A program made the translations under genes and the position numbers. Source: Ichthyophis bannanicus (lineage: Eukaryota > Chordata > Amphibia > Gymnophiona > Ichthyophiidae). Taken from it: a stretch of DNA of 64,000 nucleotides. The notes beneath the pieces were generated by a model, which saw only the letters and a program-made list of their open reading frames with translations, had not been told where the DNA came from and made no database searches. This document shows, one piece after another, positions 9,698-20,266 of this stretch (positions within the stretch are counted from its first letter, which is position 1; each line of letters opens with the position of its first letter). The stretch spans positions 586,727,574 to 586,791,573 of the forward strand of contig CM066036.1 of assembly GCA_033557465.1 (NCBI GenBank). Reading direction: 5' to 3'.

Positions 9698-9854
9698 ATT
9701 ACAACTATTTGATAAATTGAAATATGGTATACATCCAAGGATGTTTGAAAGAACTGAAATATGAGATTGCAGACCTACTATTAGTAATCTGTGAACTATT
9801 ATTAAAATCATCTGTAATGCCTGAAGATTGGAGGGTGGCCAATGTAACAACAAT
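9698..9854 (+). pseudogene. CR1-A ORF2, short RT segment between two insertions
   Basis: It encodes LKELKYEIADLLLVICE and then PEDWRVANVTTI, the start of the RT domain. CR1-B has PEDWRIVNVTPIFKE at the same place (minus strand, about 47100-47145). The sentence is cut after 'gtaacaacaatt' by DIRS-B and resumes at 15527 with 'ttttaaaaagggttccaggg'. Confidence 0.75.
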
Positions 9855-10006
9855 TCTCCAGGAACAAGCAGGAAGTCAGTCCTCACATATGGATGATGGC
9901 TCCGACGGAGCCCTCATGCGGAGCAATCCCCAGCTTTCAAAGAAAGCATTTGGGATTGCATCACGCATGCAGGGTCCCCTTCCCGCCCAAGGGTGCCATC
10001 TTGTTC
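9855..10006 (+). repeat. DIRS-B left inverted terminal repeat
   Basis: Phrases in order are 'ggaacaagcaggaagtcag', 'tcctcacatatgg', 'ctccgacggagccctcatg', 'ccccagctttcaaagaaag' and 'cccgcccaagggtgccatct'. Their complements occur in reverse order at 15344-15500. Closely similar left ends are present in DIRS-C (21528) and, on the minus strand, DIRS-E (62436). Confidence 0.85.
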
Positions 10007-10216
10007 AGACTCCTTTTTTCTGCGGAGCCCAACGGATGTCCAAGTTCCCTTGTGAAAAAAGTGTGAAAAAAAGCCAGAAAATTACTTTTCTGCTTAGCCA
10101 GTTCGACACCGGTCCAAGTTTTCAGTTTTTGTCCTTAGAGACTAGCGTTCGCGCTCTTTTTTCTGTTTAGCTGGCAGTCCGGTGCTTTGACCTCGCAGGG
10201 GCCCTTTTTCCCCCCG

Positions 10217-12094
10217 ATGGCTGCCAGCGGGTTTAAAAAATGTGATCGGTGCACAAAGTTAGTCTCTCACCGACACACTGCTGCCTCCGTTACCTCGGGC
10301 CTGACCATGACCCGAAGGTCTGTGGGCCATGTAAGAAGATGTCTTCCAAGGCCTTGAGGAGCAGGCAGCAGCACCATGATAGGATTTTTCCCGAGTCTAC
10401 ACCCGCCCGGGTCTGGACCTCATCGGAGGCCTCGACGTCTCGGGAGCTTTCTGACTGAGCAGCGTCGAGTGTCTTCTGAAAGGGGGTCTCCCTTGCGGGA
10501 ACAACGGAGAAAGAAAAAATCCATGAGGGCGGTGTCCTCAGATGGCTCCGTGCGGCCTGGTCCCTCGCGGGATAGGTTGCGGAGCCCGACCCGACGCCCC
10601 GGATCCTCTGAGTCAGAGAGGCCTGCAAAACTCTCCCGCAAGGAACCAGAGACACTGAGGCAGGTAACCACTGTCCTCGTTGTGGACTATCCTCCGGGAG
10701 ACCCAGCGCTGGATCCCGATCTGAGGGCTGTGGAGCCTCCTGAGCTCAGTCTCAGGATGGCGGCCTTGCAGCGCAGCATGGCTGCCTTAATGGACCAGCA
10801 GCGGGCACTGATAGCCGGTCTTACCGGTCCATCTGCCCCGACCACCGGGACATCGACGTCGAAGTCGACCCCGGAGGCCGAGCCAATCCTCGAGTCACTA
10901 AGGTCTTGAGTCAATCCTCGGCCGAGATCCCCCTCGACTTCCCGTTCAGGACCGAGGTCATCGACGCCGATTCAACCGGTGTCAGGCGGTCGAGACCGAA
11001 GCCCTCGAGGCCGGAGCCGCTCGATTCCTTCTCGGAGGGGTCCAGTTGGGAAACGGAGGACGAGGAGTCATCAAACACCCACCGGACCAAGTACATTCCC
11101 TCGGATTCCCCGGGTTTTGAACCTCGGAGAAGGTCCCCCCCGGAAGACACCCAGTTCTTGGACTTCGGGACATGGAAAAGGCTTTGTCATTCCCAGCGGA
11201 GGCTGAGGAGAAGCTGAAGATCTCGAGATCCTCCAGTATGACTTTCCCCCTCAAGAAGCCCTTACTGTATTGGTGCCTCCCATTCTGGAAAGGCTGATGC
11301 TCCGCATGTGGGAGACACCGGCCTCGATGCCGATGCTCAGCAGATGAATCGATTCCATCTATCGAGTTTGCAAGAGCCCTGGATTCCAAAAAGCACAACT
11401 GCCGCACAACTCCATGGCTGTGGAATCGGCCATGCACCGGCTCAAGAGCCAGAAGACGCACTCCTTGGTGCCTCCTGACCGGGAGGCCCGCAACATGGAT
11501 GCCCTCGGCAGAAAGTGCTACCAGGGCTCGATGCTGTCATGCTGAATCCAGACGTGCCAGCTGTACATGGGCATGTACCTACTAGATCTGGCAAAGGAGA
11601 TTGCCAGGTTCTCAGCTGGTCTCTCCGAGGGACCTTTGCAGCGCTTCAAGGTCTTGTCCACTGGCATCCGGGAGTGCTCGAAGTTTATGACTCGAGCAGC
11701 CTATGATGGCTTCGAGGCATTGGCCCGGGTAGCTGTGGCCGGCATCGGTGGATGCCACCAGGCATGGCTACAGGACAAGTTGGTTAATGTCCCTTGCTGG
11801 AGTGAAAACCTCTTCGGCAAGTCCATGACAGAGAAGGCTGCAGATATCAAGTCAGAGTACCTGACCCGGACAAGACTTGAGAAGAAGACTTCTGCCCCTT
11901 CTAAGAAGAAGGGCTCGGGTAAAAAGCCCTTTTTCCCAAGAAAAGGTACTGCTTACCGCAACTACCCCACATATCAGGCCTCCCCAGCTCCCCAAAAGGG
12001 GCAGCAGGCCAAGGGACAGGGGCATGGCCCGCGTAAGCAAAAAGCCCCCAAGCCCCAGGCACCGGCTCCAGCCCAGCCTGGAAGGGAGTTTTGA
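10217..12094 (+). pseudogene. DIRS-B gag with N-terminal cysteine cluster
   Basis: The ATG at 10217 begins MAASGFKKCDRC. After an early indel the text continues in another frame to YLGPDHDPKVCGPCKKM (about 10290-10340), giving a CxxC plus CxxC arrangement around LGPDH. A Ser/Arg/Pro-rich middle follows (10376-11217, with RRPRRLGSF- and SRSIPSRRG-like text), then PGFQKAQLPHNSMAVESAM (about 11380-11440), GMYLLDLAKEIARFSAGL (11567), QDKLVNVPCWSENLFGKSM (about 11770-11828) and a Lys/Pro-rich tail ending at 12094. At least three frameshifts separate the parts. The order matches DIRS-C and DIRS-E, so it is a decayed Gag rather than a host gene. A relationship to the LAP2-alpha C-terminal domain is inferred from general knowledge. 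Confidence 0.75.
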
Positions 12095-12103
12095 CTCCCA
12101 GAG

Positions 12104-13960
12104 CATAGTCCCTCTCTTCAAAGAGGCAAAGCCATGCACAGGAGGAAGGCTGACCCTGTATGCCCATAGGTGGCCAGCCATCACTACAGATATCTGGGTT
12201 CTCCAGATAGTCCAGGTGGGCTATCGGTACATCTCACCCAGGCACCTCCCTCTTACTTTCCACGGGAGGCTCTCAGACCCCCTCTTCACAGAGACCTCCT
12301 CTTAAAGGAGTTAGCAGGTCTTCTCGAGGATCACACAGTAGAACTGATGCCCCACCACCTGAAGGGGAAGGGCTTCTACTCCAGGTATTTTCTGATACCA
12401 AAGAGAACTGGAGACCTAAGGCCCATCTTCGACCTGCGCAACTTAAACAAGTTCCTGGTGAGGGAAAAGTTCAAGATGCTTTCCCTTGGAATATTGCTGC
12501 CTTACCTCCGCCAGGGAGACTGGCTATGCTCCTTAGACCTAAAGGATGCTTATACGCACATCCTCATTCATCCAGACCACAGACAATATCTACGATTTGT
12601 GGTGGGAGGAAACCACTTCCAGTACAAGATGCTTACATTTTGGCCTAGCTTCTGCACCCAGGGTGTTCACAAAGTGCCTAGCAATGGTGGCGACCTTCCT
12701 AAGAAATCAGGGGGTATTTGTCTTCCCCTACTTGGATGACTGGCTCATCAGAGCCCAGTCAGCCCTGGAGGCCCAATAGGCCCCGTCTCACACTATTCAG
12801 TTGCTACAGCACCAGGGGTTTGTGATAAATTACACAAAGTCTACTTTGGTTCCCTCTCAGGGACTGGAGTTCATAGGAGCAAGGTTCGATACCATTCAAG
12901 CAAGGGCTCATCTACCGGAAGACAGGCACAGAGACTTGTGACCCTAGTGCAGCAAGTGAGTCTCAGATCTCAGCAAGACACTTTCTGCGCCTGCTCGGTC
13001 ACATGGCCTCCACGGTACATGTGACACCCAATGCCTGCCTCCACATGAGAACAGCTCAGTTGTGCCTCAGGGACCAGTGGACACAGGCCACAGGTCGACT
13101 CGGAGACACCATAAAGATGTCCAAACGATTAGTGCGGTCATTGACGTGGTGGCTTCAACCACGCAACCTACTGGAAGGAGTGCCTTTCCAGCCTCCCACG
13201 CACACAAGAGTGCTGACCACAGATGCATCCTTGCTGGGCTGGGCAGCCCATTGCCAGAAATTGTGCACTCAGAGAATGTGGTCTCCACAGGAGAGCACAC
13301 AACAAAATCAATCTCCTAGAGATTCAAGCTAGTCACCTAGCTCTGCGGACCTTCTGTCAAACCCTGGCTCATCAGCCTGTCCTAATTCAGATGGACAACC
13401 AAGTGGCAATGTTCTATGTGAACAAGCAGGGGGGCACAGAGTCTCGCATCCTCTGCCAAGAGACCCTGGACCTATGCTCGTTTGCAGTCAGCCAAGGTAT
13501 GCACCTCAAAGCAGTTTACTTGCAAGTCAGGAAAACCTCTTAGCCAACAAGCTTAGCAGAATCCTGCAGCCGTACGAGTGGCAACTGGATCCCAGTATAG
13601 TCCAGTGCTGGGGGCGTCCATCCATAGATCTGTTTGCGAGCCCACAGAATTACCAGTTGCCCCGCTTCTGCTCCAGACAGCCACACCCAAGCAGGGTGGC
13701 TGCAGATGCTTTCCTAATATCATGGTCGGTGGGCCTCCTGTATGCATTTCCTCCCAGCCTCTGGTGGCTTGAACTCTCTTCAAGGTCCTTCAGGACAAGG
13801 CCTTGGTCATCCTGGTGGCTCCCAGGTGGCCGAGGCAGCCATGGTTTCCTCTGCTGCTTCAACTGGTGGCAGAGGCCCTGATTTCCTCTGGGATTGCACC
13901 CTAGCCTCCTTTCAAAGGAGGGGGGCACCCTACTGCATCCCAACCTCAGGTCTCTCAACC
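12104..13960 (+). pseudogene. DIRS-B reverse transcriptase, RNase H and Dam-like segment, frameshifted
   Basis: The RT part in frame 2 has GFYSRYFLIPKRTGDLRPIF (about 12371-12430), DLRNLNKFLVREKF and SLDLKDAYTHI (about 12534). A frameshift near 12645 moves the text to frame 3: HFGLASAPRVFTKCLAM and YLDDWLIRAQS (about 12730). RNase H shows TTDASLLGWAAH (about 13218), LEIQASHLAL, IQMDNQVAMFYVNKQGGTES (about 13388-13447) and NKLSRILQPYEW (about 13548), in alternating frames. Then SIDLFASPQNYQLPRFCSRQ (about 13620) and YAFPPSL (about 13740) mark the Dam-like segment. At least three indels make it inactive. Confidence 0.78.
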
Positions 13961-13967
13961 TGATGGC

Positions 13968-15084
13968 ATGGCTGCTGAAAGGATAGTGCTTCCACCACTT
14001 CTCCTCCCTAAGAATGTGGAGGATGTACTGCTCGCCTCAAGGAGGCAATCGACTAGGAAGACCTATGCGTTCAAGTGGCATAGGTTTGAGGTGTGGTGTA
14101 ATAAACAGGTAGAAGACCCTTTCTCCTGCCACGTGTTGGTGGTATTGCAGTATCTGCTTCACCTCTTAGATTTAGGCCTTAAGTCAAACTCTGTCCGAGT
14201 CCACCTTAGTGCCTTATCAGCACACCACTCCCCAGTGGAAGGACAACCTCTATCTGTGCACCCTTTGGTGTCCAGGTTCCTGAGAGGTTTACTTCTGCTG
14301 AAACCCCCGGTTCGCCCTCCGGTGACTGAATGGGATTTGAATGTAGTCTTAAAGCAGCTTACTCGCCCACCTTTTGAGCCGATGGCTACCTGCCATCACC
14401 GCTTCCTCTCTTGGAATGCGCTTTTCTTGGTGGTCCTCACGTTGGCCAGATGAGTGAGTGAGCTGCAGGATCTGGTGTCTGATAGACTGTACACACGGTT
14501 CTATAGGAACAAGGTGGTGCTTCGCACTCATCCCAAGTTCCTTCCGAAAGTAGTCTGCTCGTTCCACCTCAACCAGGAGGTGGTTCTTCCGACCTTCTTT
14601 CCCAGGCCGCATGACAATCGGGCAGAAGCAGTTCTGCACACCCTGGACTGTGTAAGAGGGCTTTGGCCTTCTACATGGAGCGTACGTGGGGACATCGAAG
14701 GGCTTCTCAGCTCTTCGTCTCTTATGACCCCAGTAAGCTGGGGATGCCTTTCTCCAAGTGTACCTTATCCACTTGGTGGCAGATTGTATCGCCTGGGCAT
14801 ACAGGGCAGCCGATCTCCCGTTGCAGGGCCGAGTCACGGCCCACCGGGTCAGGGCTAAGGCGGCATCAGTGGCTCGCTTCCACTGTGTTCCGCTGGCGGA
14901 TATCTGCCGGGCCGCTACCTGGTCTTCAAGCCAGACTTTTGTGGCCCATTACTGCCTGGATAGGGAGTCCCAATGGGAAAGTGCTTTCGGCCAGGCTGTA
15001 CTCTGTAACCTGTTTGAGGTTTACGCAACTCCTACCCTCCGACCCTTTGGTGTCAGGCTACCAGTGTGTTACGTTCTCGGTTGA
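13968..15084 (+). pseudogene. DIRS-B tyrosine recombinase with stop at the ArgI box and a frameshift
   Basis: The first part (13968-14453) has RRQSTRKTYAFKWHRFEVW, LKSNSVRVHLSALSAHH and PPVTEWDLNVVLKQL. It ends in a TGA exactly where other copies have the catalytic Arg of the xRxSELQ box; the text resumes as VSELQDLVSD (14454). A second indel near 14660-14760 shifts the frame. The C-terminal part holds TAHRVRAKAASVARF (His-x-x-Arg, about 14835-14880) and AHYCLDRESQ (Tyr nucleophile, about 14947). All catalytic positions except ArgI are recognisable. Confidence 0.8.
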
Positions 15085-15168
15085 ACTCCTATCATGGCTG
15101 CTGCGGCTCTTCTAGAGGGAGCCTATTTTTTAGTTATGGGTTCTCTGTAGCCTATAGCTAGGTCGTCC

Positions 15169-15268
15169 CATATGTGAGGACTGACTTTCTGCTTGTTCCA
15201 GGAGAAAGCGTAGTTACTCACCTGTAACAGGTTTTCTCCAGGGACATCAGGAATCAGTCCTCGCAACC
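15169..15268. repeat. DIRS-B internal complementary region
   Basis: The first block (15169-15206, 'catatgtgaggactgacttt', then 'ctgcttgttccaggagaa') is the complement of the left terminus (9855-9892). The second block (15206-15268, 'agcgtagttactcacctgta', then 'acaggttttctccagg') is the complement of the right terminus (about 15462-15526). Their junction near 15206 is therefore the complement of the right-end-to-left-end joint expected in the circular DNA intermediate. Confidence 0.85.
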
Positions 15269-15343
15269 CTCCCTCCTCCCCTGGAGTTGCAGTCCTATTA
15301 TTAATTTTATTCATTTTGCCGTCTTTTTAGCTATGTCATTTGA

Positions 15344-15526
15344 CTGAGCAAGATGGCACCCTTGGGCGGGAAGGGGACTACGCATGCATGATGCAATCTT
15401 AAAGGCTTTCTTTGAAAGCTGGGGATTGCTCCACATGAGGGCTCCGTCGGCGCCAACGTCACCCATATGTGAGGACTGATTCCTGCTGTTCCTGGAGAAC
15501 ACCTGTTACAGGTGAGTAACTACGCT
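15344..15526 (+). repeat. DIRS-B right inverted terminal repeat with terminal extension
   Basis: Positions 15344-15500 are the reverse complement of the left repeat ('gcaagatggcacccttgggc' to 'tgctgttcctggagaa'). Beyond it a right-end-specific extension 'cacctgttacaggtgagtaa' plus 'ctacgct' runs to 15526. The extension contains the near-palindrome CCTGTTACAGG and the splice-donor consensus CAG|GTGAGT (GT at 15512-15513). Confidence 0.82.
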
Positions 15527-16631
15527 TTTTTAAAAAGGGTTCCAGGGGTGATCCAGGAAACTAGACCGGTGAGCCTGATGTCAGTACCAGGAAAAATGGT
15601 AGAAACCATTATAAAGTACAAAATTACTGAACATGTAGACAGTCATGGCTCAATGGGAGACTACCAACATGGTTTTAGCCAAGGAAGGTCTTGTCTTACT
15701 AATCTGTGTTATTTTTTTGAAGGTGTGAATAAACAGGAAGACAAAGATGAGTCAGTTGATATAGTGTATCTGGATTTTCAGAAAGCCTTTGACAAGATCC
15801 TCATGAGAGACTTTTGGCGAAATTAAAAAGTCATGGGATAGGAGGCAGTGTTTTATTGTGGATCAGGAACTGGTTAAAAAAATAGAAAGCAGAGGATAGG
15901 GCTAAATGGCCAAATATTCCCAATGGAGAAAGGTGAATAGTGGAGTACCTCAGGGATCTGTGCTGTGTCCGCTGCTTTTTAACATATTCGTAAATGACCT
16001 GGAAATGGGAATAGCGAGTGAAGTAATCAAATTTGCAGATGGCACAAAATTATTCAAAGTTGTTAAAAACCATGAGGATTCTGAAAAATTGCAAGAGGAT
16101 CTTGATAAATTGGAAGACCTGGATGTTCAAATGGCAGATGAAATTTCATATGGTAAGTGCATAGTTATGCACCTAGGAAAGAACAATGCAAACTATGGTT
16201 ACACGATGCAAGGTTCCACATTAGGAACCACCTCCCAGGAAAAAGATTTAGGTGTCATCGTGGATAACATGTTGACACCCTCCGCTCAGTGTGCAGTGGC
16301 AGCCAAGAAAGCAAATAGGATGCTAAGAATCATAAGGAAAGGAATGGAGAATAAAATCAAGGATGATATAATGCCTCTGTATCGTTCCATGGTGCGACTG
16401 CACCTTGAATATTATGTGCAATTCTGGTTGCTGTATCTTAAAAAGGATATAGTGTTATTAGAAAAGGTACAGAGAAGAGCCACCAAAATGGTAAAGGGGA
16501 TGGAAAGATACCCCTATGAGGAGAGGCTAAAAAGGTTAGAGCTCTTCAACCTGGAAAAGAGACAGCTGAGGGGAGATATGATAGAGGTCTATAAATTAAT
16601 GAATAGAGTGGAACAGGTAAACATAAATTGA
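15527..16631 (+). pseudogene. CR1-A ORF2, RT domain after DIRS-B
   Basis: Segments in order are RPVSLMSVPGKMVETIIK (about 15565), HGFSQGRSCLTNL (15670), VDIVYLDFQKAFDK (15760), then after an indel near 15800-15905 SGVPQGSVLCPLLFNIFVND (about 15940) and IKFADGTKLFKVV (about 16028). The catalytic FADD is FADG here, so an essential aspartate is lost (GAT to GGC). The C-terminal part has TLGTTSQEKDLGVIVDNM, RRATKMVKGMERYPYEERL and ends at 16631. Loss of the second aspartate and the indels show a dead copy. Confidence 0.8.
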
Positions 16632-16925
16632 TTGTTTACATCAAAATATAGAAAGACTAGGGGACATGTAATGAAGCTATAGTCTCTCTAACCTATTTAA
16701 GACTAATAAGAGAAAATATATTTTTTCGCTCAATGTGTAATCAAACACTAGAATTCATTACCTGAGGATGTAGTAAAATCTGTTAGTGTAGCTGGGTTTA
16801 ATAAAGGTTTGGGCAAGTTCCTGGAGGAAAGCATTGTGGAACCTGTATCCTTTGGAGAAACTGCTAGGTACTTGGATTCTGGGCTTGATGGACATTGGTC
16901 TGACCCAGTATAGCATATCTTATGT
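16632..16925 (+). repeat. CR1-A 3' UTR and terminus
   Basis: The conserved 3' part 'agctgggtttaataaaggtt', 'tgggcaagttcctggagga' and 'cttgatggacattggtctga' leads to the end 'catatcttatgttctt' at about 16925. The end matches in inverse orientation the repeats that begin at 29065 and 44951. CR1 elements end in a short repeated unit rather than poly(A), and here that unit is related to 'cttatgttctt'. Confidence 0.8.
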
Positions 16926-18289
16926 TCTTACCTGTGTTACTGCACTCTGAATATACTCCAGGGGATTATGTGCCAAAAAAATGCACCAGAATAATACCAT
17001 ATATTAATCAGAACAGTATTTGCAGTATTATAGGAATGATAGGCAGATACTTTAACAGTCAGTCCTAGCTTCCCAGCATCTTCCTGATGGCCTTGTGAAC
17101 AGTGGTGTTCAGCAGCATTGTAACAGAAATCTGGTATTACTGGCAACCATAAAAAAATTTGCCTATCTGTTCTACACTGCTGCCCCCAGTCCTCACCCCT
17201 AACCCCATGCTGACAAGGAAAGTGTATGAACAAGGTGGATTTTGAAATTTTGTTTACGATGGCTATAAAAAGCTATTTGCTGACTAGGTAATTTGTGTTT
17301 GAAAAATGAAGGGCTGAAGAATTGCCATTGCAGTCCCACGATGCTACAGTGTCATCCTAAGTCTAAGCATTCATTTGAGTGGCTCTAGTGAAAAGGTTTT
17401 CACTTCAGCTTCTTTGCAGTCCGTGCTATTTTGTCTTTTATAAACACCAAACCCAAAAGCGATTCAAAAAGCAGTGCCATAACACACCAGTTTGCAATGG
17501 ACTACAGGCAATACAATGTTGTTACGGACACGGGCCTGTGCACTATCACTGGTAACTGCCTAGTTCCTTTGTATGTTATGGTGGAGGAGTGTTTCACACC
17601 ATAAATGTTATTTATCTTATTTCATCAATACCAGCATTTAAAAATTGCAAAAAAAGACTACTGAATAAAAAATATAAAGTTGAGCATGACTGAATAAAGC
17701 ACATACTGTGAGTGATATCAGGACTTATGACTGATAGTGACCTAGATTTTCACAGGCTCCCCCTTATCTGATGGTCCCTTTCACTCATAATATTTTTAAA
17801 AGGGTGAAAATAAAGTATTGATCCCCTCACTGTAATTTACTGTGGAATCTTTTGAAGAAACTGGAGGTTTAGTATAGCTATTAATCCTTTGAATAATACC
17901 CCCAGATAACTTAAAATGCAAAAAACATGTGAAGGTGTATTTCTTTGAGGAGGCTTATAAGGAACTTTATGTAGATAACCGTTTTTGTTGTATATTAGTT
18001 ATGCATGTTTGTTTTTATATGTGTATATTACTGTTTCGTATGTTTTTATGTAATCTGCATAGGAATTATTGATATGCAGACTATAAATATTGTTCAATAC
18101 AATTATTGCATGTTCCTGGCAAATTGTGTAATACCATCCAAGACCCATTACACTAGTGGGAATTTTTAGACCCAATTTTGGTCCTTCTCTATTATTATAT
18201 TCTTGGCAAATGACAATTATTTGGGGTGTATTTTCATTGTATTGATAAGGAATGAAGCCTTAAATTCTTTTCAGTAGCCATATTTAATT
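16926..18289. other. Largely unassigned stretch, possible L2-like tail near 17920-18110
   Basis: There is no convincing ORF. At 17930-18110 the text 'gtatttctttgaggaggctt', translating as VYFFEEAYKELYVDN, resembles the C-terminal end and UTR of an L2-like LINE ending near 'cagactataaatattg', but the similarity is weak. The rest shows no repeats or motifs that I can name. Confidence 0.3.
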
Positions 18290-18690
18290 TTTCTGAATGG
18301 CATACAATGGAAAAGGTAGAGCAGCACATTAATTCCGTGATGTGTGAATGGAACCTGAGTGAAACAATTACATCATTTAGAACAGACAATGTTTGAAATA
18401 TCATTAAAGATGAGCCAGAATTATCTTATTAACCCATTCAATGCACTGCACATGCTCTTAAACTTTCGATAAATAATGTCATTAAAGAAGCCAACAGAGA
18501 GAGAGTTCTCTTTCCAACTGCAGGATGATGGTTGGACACTAAACACAATCCTGCTAATACTATTGATTTAAACAAATGCCAAACATTTAAGTTTGGTAGA
18601 AGAAATTTTAATTCAGGATGTTCCCACTCATTGGAATGACTTGATACGCTATAATGACGTCTAAGAAGACAAAACAGTTCATCCTCCATA
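18290..18690 (+). pseudogene. hAT transposase fossil
   Basis: Conceptual translation across several breaks gives TDN-x-NIIKDEPE, CTAHALKLSINNVIKEA (about 18440-18490) and LVEEILIQDVPTHWND (about 18592-18644). These correspond to the conserved hAT transposase blocks TTDNAxN, CxAHxLNLxV and the LIQDVPTRWNS motif before the dimerisation region. No terminal repeats could be assigned. Stops and frameshifts make the copy inactive. It could be a remnant of a domesticated ZBED-like gene, but the number of lesions argues against that. Confidence 0.65.
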
Positions 18691-18705
18691 TCAAGGTACA
18701 CTCCG

Positions 18706-18832
18706 AAACTCAAACCTAACACCCAGATCCCAGCTTGTGAGTTGTTGCAATTGGTGATGGTTTTGTGATAATGTCTACTAAGTAATGATTTGTACTATCA
18801 ATGTCGCTGGGATCTGGGTGTTAGGTTTTGAG
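18706..18832. repeat. Inverted repeat with 26-bp arms
   Basis: 'aacctaacacccagatccca' with flanks (18706-18732) is repeated as its complement 'tgggatctgggtgttaggtt' (18808-18833), separated by about 75 bp. The arms are nearly perfect. Together they may be the ends of a tiny foldback element, or a fragment of the neighbouring hAT element. No target duplication was recognised. Confidence 0.6.
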
Positions 18833-18887
18833 TAATGACTTCTGAAGCATGTGGAACCAGCCCTTGCACTGCTAGCTGAAAAAAGAC

Positions 18888-19312
18888 ATAGGTCCCGTTT
18901 ACTAATGTGTGCTAAGCAGTTCATGTGCGTTTAGCACATGGAAACAGTCTGCTCGGATCCATGCTAACTGTTACTGAGGGGCATGACAATTACTGAGCAG
19001 TAATTCCCAAGGTAACTGCAAATCTCATGGTGAAGTGGGGAATAGGCAGGTTGGGGTGGGCGTTGTAAGCAAATTGCAGTTTGCGCAAGGGGAATCTAGC
19101 ATGTGCAGTGTTGCAGTTAGCATAGGTGCACTTAATGAGGCCTCAATGGATGATGTTAGGTGCATCTATGTTAATTGTGCTACATGTTATGGTATGCATT
19201 GCCGTGGTCACTGCCAGAATCATGCTGGAGGCTCTGTCCTTAATTCATGTTTAACGTTAAAATGAATATACATTAAGTTCAAAAATGTAATGCACTTTAG
19301 TAAGAGGCCCCC
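18888..19312. mobile_element. MITE-like element with 'GGNCCCNTTTACTAA' ends, copy 1
   Basis: The left end 'taggtcccgtttactaatgt' and the complement of the right end 'gggggcctcttactaaagtg' are related inverted ends. Just inside lie 'gtgctaagcagttcatg' and 'cgtttagcacatgg'. The same type of end occurs at 35790-35901 and 53969-54403. It is non-coding (a 76-codon frame inside has no recognisable product). The superfamily is not established. Confidence 0.55.
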
Positions 19313-20264
19313 ACAGTCATACAAGTTTATTGGCAACTGAATGGGAAAAGTTAGAGATTTTCTACCGTGATTGTCACGCAAAATAGCGACAGAATTTGCA
19401 GGGCTGTGAAAACGACATAATGTGCCCTTTTGTTCTGTCCATAATTTCATATTTTCTGTGAGGATCCACCATAGCCGAAGATTATCTGGCATAGATTGTG
19501 CAATTCAAAGAGGCATTCTGTGCTGACATGATTTGCCAGAAAACAAAATAACATGGTATGGCTATTTGTTGCATTTGTTTCAACCTAGAGTTGGAGAAAT
19601 TTAATATTTTTGCCTCACAGGGATGATGAGGTGAAATGGAATATGCTTAAATAATGACTCTCTCCAGCAAATCTTTCCACATAGAAATTGGATTGTTTAT
19701 CTAAAGAATCAGCTCCGAAGAAAATTTGTGTAAATTTTGTGCTGCGGATTGGAATTGGTTTTTGGATGGAGAAATCAACATTATAGACTGGTGGAAATGC
19801 TGGACTTTGGAATATCTTGCCTTATCTGTATAACAAGAGAATATCTAGGAAATCCTGCAACAACATACAGTAGATGTTTTCTATGGTAGGATACATATTA
19901 AGTAAACACAGCCCTCAGGAGCATCAACACAACAATTACACTAGAAAATGGAAATGAACTTTTATATTTGCCCAGTTGGTTCAACTCTAAATCTTGAACT
20001 TTGAGACATTCTTAGAAAGTATCACGATTCAAAACATGCACATAAAATTGCAATTTCCATTAATGATTTGGTTGAACTTGGCATTATGTACATTTTTAAA
20101 ATTAACATAGCTTAACATTTTATATATTGTGATTAATTACACAATAACATTTTTAATCAATTACAATTAAAAATTTTAATCTATGCTCACTTCTAATCCT
20201 TTCCTTTGAACATGGCTACAAAATGTACCGATATTGAGGCAGACAGTTGCAACATTGCCCCATT
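19313..20264. other. Unassigned non-coding stretch
   Basis: This AT-rich sequence has no recognisable coding potential. At about 20080-20200 there is a small AT-rich stretch with 'ttaattacacaataaca' and 'tcaattacaattaaaaa'. I see nothing else in it. Confidence 0.35.
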
Positions 20265-20266
20265 TA

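Larger units (their letters stand above)
9855..15526 (+). mobile_element. DIRS-B: complete but decayed DIRS-type retrotransposon inside CR1-A
   Basis: The element spans about 5.67 kb from 'ttctccaggaacaagcagg' to 'ggtgagtaactacgct'. The order is left inverted repeat (9855-10006), gag (10217-12094), RT/RNase H (about 12104-13800), recombinase (13968-15084), ICR (15169-15268) and right inverted repeat (15344-15526). Both borders are defined by the interrupted CR1 sentence. No target-site duplication is evident, as expected for tyrosine-recombinase insertion. Frameshifts and stops occur in every gene. Confidence 0.88.
8836..16925 (+). mobile_element. CR1-A: 5'-truncated CR1-type LINE split by a hAT MITE and DIRS-B
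   Basis: The LINE parts are 8836-9349, 9698-9854 and 15527-16925. Removing the two insertions restores one continuous CR1 order: endonuclease-to-RT linker, RT, 3' UTR. The 3' end ('gggcttgatggacattggtc', then 'tgacccagtatagcatatct', then 'tatgttctt') is the sense version of the sequence at 29065, 44951 and 63744. CR1-B at 44951-47990 is a sister copy and serves as an internal reference for the empty sites. Confidence 0.85.

Noticed and set aside
10982..11461. 159-codon minus-strand frame across DIRS-B gag
   Set aside because: It lies opposite Gag and exists because of its base composition; the plus-strand text matches the other Gags.
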